Positions 60,144 to 61,361 of a stretch of 61,361 nt of DNA are shown in pieces (position 1 is the first letter of the stretch; the number at the start of each line of letters is the position of its first letter). The DNA lies in assembly GCA_029238175.1 (NCBI GenBank), contig JAQWGO010000104.1:1-61361 (forward strand). Reading direction: 5' to 3'. Made by a program: the position numbers and the translations under genes. The notes beneath the pieces were generated by a model. The model had not been told where the DNA came from. It was given only the letters and a program-made list of their open reading frames with translations, and searched no databases. The DNA is from Henriciella sp. Its GTDB lineage: Bacteria; Pseudomonadota; Alphaproteobacteria; Caulobacterales; Hyphomonadaceae.

Positions 60144-61292
60144 ATGGCTAGACTAATTGATGCAGGCCCAGGCTGCCCCACCCCAACCCCTTTGCGCGCA
60201 AAATCCGCAGCAGAGGCACGTGGGCTAGAGTATGATGACGCAGTGAAAGCCGCGACCGATGTGCTCTACCCCCTCGTTTCATATTTCATTACCCCAATGG
60301 AGTGGCCAGCGGTCGCGCCGCTCGTCGCTGAGATCAACAAGATCAAGAAAGCGAAGAACGCCGTCATTCTCGCGCACAACTATATGACCCCGGATATCTT
60401 CCGTTTGGTCGGTGACTTTAGAGGTGACAGCCTCCAACTCGCCCGCGAAGCTGCAGAGGTTGATGCCGACATCATTATTCAGGCCGGCGTCCACTTCATG
60501 GCGGAGACGTCAAAAATCCTCGCTCCAAGCAAGACTGTTCTGATCTCCAGCATGGAAGCAGGCTGCTCTCTAGCAAGCTCTATTACCGGCGAAGATGTAC
60601 GTCTAATCAAAGAGCGCTACCCAGACTATCCAGTCGTAACCTACGTCAACACAACCGCAGACGTGAAAGCAGAGTGCCATATTACCTGCACTAGCTCGAA
60701 CGCGGCGCAAGTCGTGGAAGCTGTCGCGGTTGAGTGGAACACCGATACCGTAATCTTGGTGCCTGATCAGTATCTTGCCAAAAATGTTGCCGCCCAAACC
60801 GGGATCCGCATCATAACTTGGCCTGGCGCATGTGAGGTCCACGAGCTGTTCAGCAAAGACGATGTCCAAGCGCTGCGTGAAGCTCACCCCGGCGTCATGA
60901 TCCTCGCTCACCCTGAATGTCCACCTGATGTTCTTGAAGCCGCTGATTTTGCTGGCTCGACCGCCGCGCTGGCAAACTATGTCCGCGATGAGCAACCTGC
61001 CAAGGTCGTCCTGCTGACCGAGTGTTCAATGTCAGACAATGTCGCGACAGATAATCCGGGGGTCGATTTCGTGCGCCCGTGTAATCTCTGCCCGCACATG
61101 AAACAAATTACACTTGAGAACATTCTCGATTGCCTGATCAATATGGAATACGAGGTCACAATTGACGAGGATGTCCGCGTCCGCGCCAAGGCAGCGATTG
61201 ATGCGATGCTTGATCTTCCAAAGATGGAAACACCTCTGTCTTTCAATGTTGGTGTTAAGCCGATGGAGATTGAGGTAATTTCACGTCACTGA
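60144..61292 (+). CDS. nadA: Quinolinate synthase
   Basis: NadA condenses iminoaspartate with dihydroxyacetone phosphate to quinolinate in NAD synthesis, using a 4Fe-4S cluster. The 382-residue product has the expected cysteines in SMEAGCSLASS, WPGACEVHELF and VRPCNLCPHMK. Other conserved blocks are LAHNYMTPDIFRLVGDFRGDSLQLAREA and GVHFMAETSKILAP. AGGAGG lies six bases before the ATG. A perfect palindrome sits upstream. The next gene begins 59 bp after its stop; nadB would be typical there. Confidence 0.97.
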   Translation: MARLIDAGPGCPTPTPLRAKSAAEARGLEYDDAVKAATDVLYPLVSYFITPMEWPAVAPLVAEINKIKKAKNAVILAHNYMTPDIFRLVGDFRGDSLQLAREAAEVDADIIIQAGVHFMAETSKILAPSKTVLISSMEAGCSLASSITGEDVRLIKERYPDYPVVTYVNTTADVKAECHITCTSSNAAQVVEAVAVEWNTDTVILVPDQYLAKNVAAQTGIRIITWPGACEVHELFSKDDVQALREAHPGVMILAHPECPPDVLEAADFAGSTAALANYVRDEQPAKVVLLTECSMSDNVATDNPGVDFVRPCNLCPHMKQITLENILDCLINMEYEVTIDEDVRVRAKAAIDAMLDLPKMETPLSFNVGVKPMEIEVISRH

Positions 61293-61351
61293 TGCCTTGC
61301 GATTGCCATATCGCCATGACTAGAGTGAGCAAAGCAAACAGGAGTAACGAT

Positions 61352-61361
61352 ATGATCCGTT
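61352..61361 (+). CDS. Start of a downstream gene (partial, cut by window edge)
   Basis: ATGATCCG begins at 61352, eight bases after AGGAG (61340-61344), a well-spaced ribosome site. Only three codons are visible (Met-Ile-Arg). Its place after nadA suggests nadB (L-aspartate oxidase), but the sequence is too short to test this. Confidence 0.5.

Noticed and set aside
1-61361. CRISPR arrays, prophage, IS transposases or a classic defence island
   Set aside because: I saw no regularly spaced repeats, integrase, transposase or known defence genes on either strand.

Overview
The window is a stretch of alphaproteobacterial chromosome. The best fit is a stalked or dimorphic lineage near Hyphomonadaceae, Maricaulaceae or Caulobacteraceae. 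The evidence is family content: SapC, DUF2336, DUF1491, a Ros/MucR regulator, large TonB-dependent receptors, a stand-alone DnaA domain IV paired with DUF6456, TPR-sulfotransferase and TPR-oxygenase fusions, and a dense cluster of GANTC (CcrM-type) sites in one promoter. Genes are tightly packed with many 4-bp start/stop overlaps. I see no rRNA, CRISPR array, prophage or transposase. One tRNA gene (Leu, GAG) is present.

Layout. 1-7.2 kb is an accessory-looking region: a truncated RND transporter, about 600 bp of apparently decayed sequence, a DUF917 lipoprotein, a TonB-dependent receptor and a divergent TPR-sulfotransferase. 7.3-17.9 kb holds housekeeping genes: tRNA-Leu, lipB, two small membrane proteins, a propionyl-CoA carboxylase alpha subunit, a likely operon of BLUF photoreceptor + duplicated unknown protein + K+ channel, map, radC, a metallo-beta-lactamase-fold hydrolase, an ATP-grasp-like protein and a TIGR01244 phosphatase-like protein. 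17.9-26 kb holds two peptide-type ABC permeases without ATPases, a GNAT enzyme, the operon crcB - pseudouridine synthase - TPR/2OG-oxygenase, an AbgT transporter and a second pseudouridine synthase. 26-32 kb holds a second TonB receptor, a DUF3667 protein and an OppA-like lipoprotein.

32-42.3 kb holds small envelope proteins, MscS, peptide release factor 3, DUF1491, an orphan histidine kinase and sufE. It ends in a possible cell-cycle or DNA-linked cluster: DUF6456, a DnaA domain IV protein, a PAS_5 protein with four GANTC sites in its promoter, and mucR. 42.4-50.4 kb is a nine-gene Mrp-like cation/proton antiporter operon with three MrpD/NuoL-like subunits, split MrpA/B domains and a small extra membrane subunit. 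50.5-61.3 kb holds a DUF2336 protein split by an apparent frameshift, DoxX, an MFS transporter, a redoxin/DsbD pair, SapC, a DUF885 lipoprotein, a small unknown and nadA behind a perfect palindrome. A further gene starts at the right edge.

The most interesting points are the DnaA-IV/DUF6456/PAS/MucR cluster with its GANTC-rich promoter, the BLUF-K+ channel operon, the unusual Mrp complex, the DUF2336 frameshift, and a 65-bp convergent gene overlap in which one 9-bp repeat encodes low-complexity tails on both strands. All functions are inferred from sequence patterns; no database search was possible.
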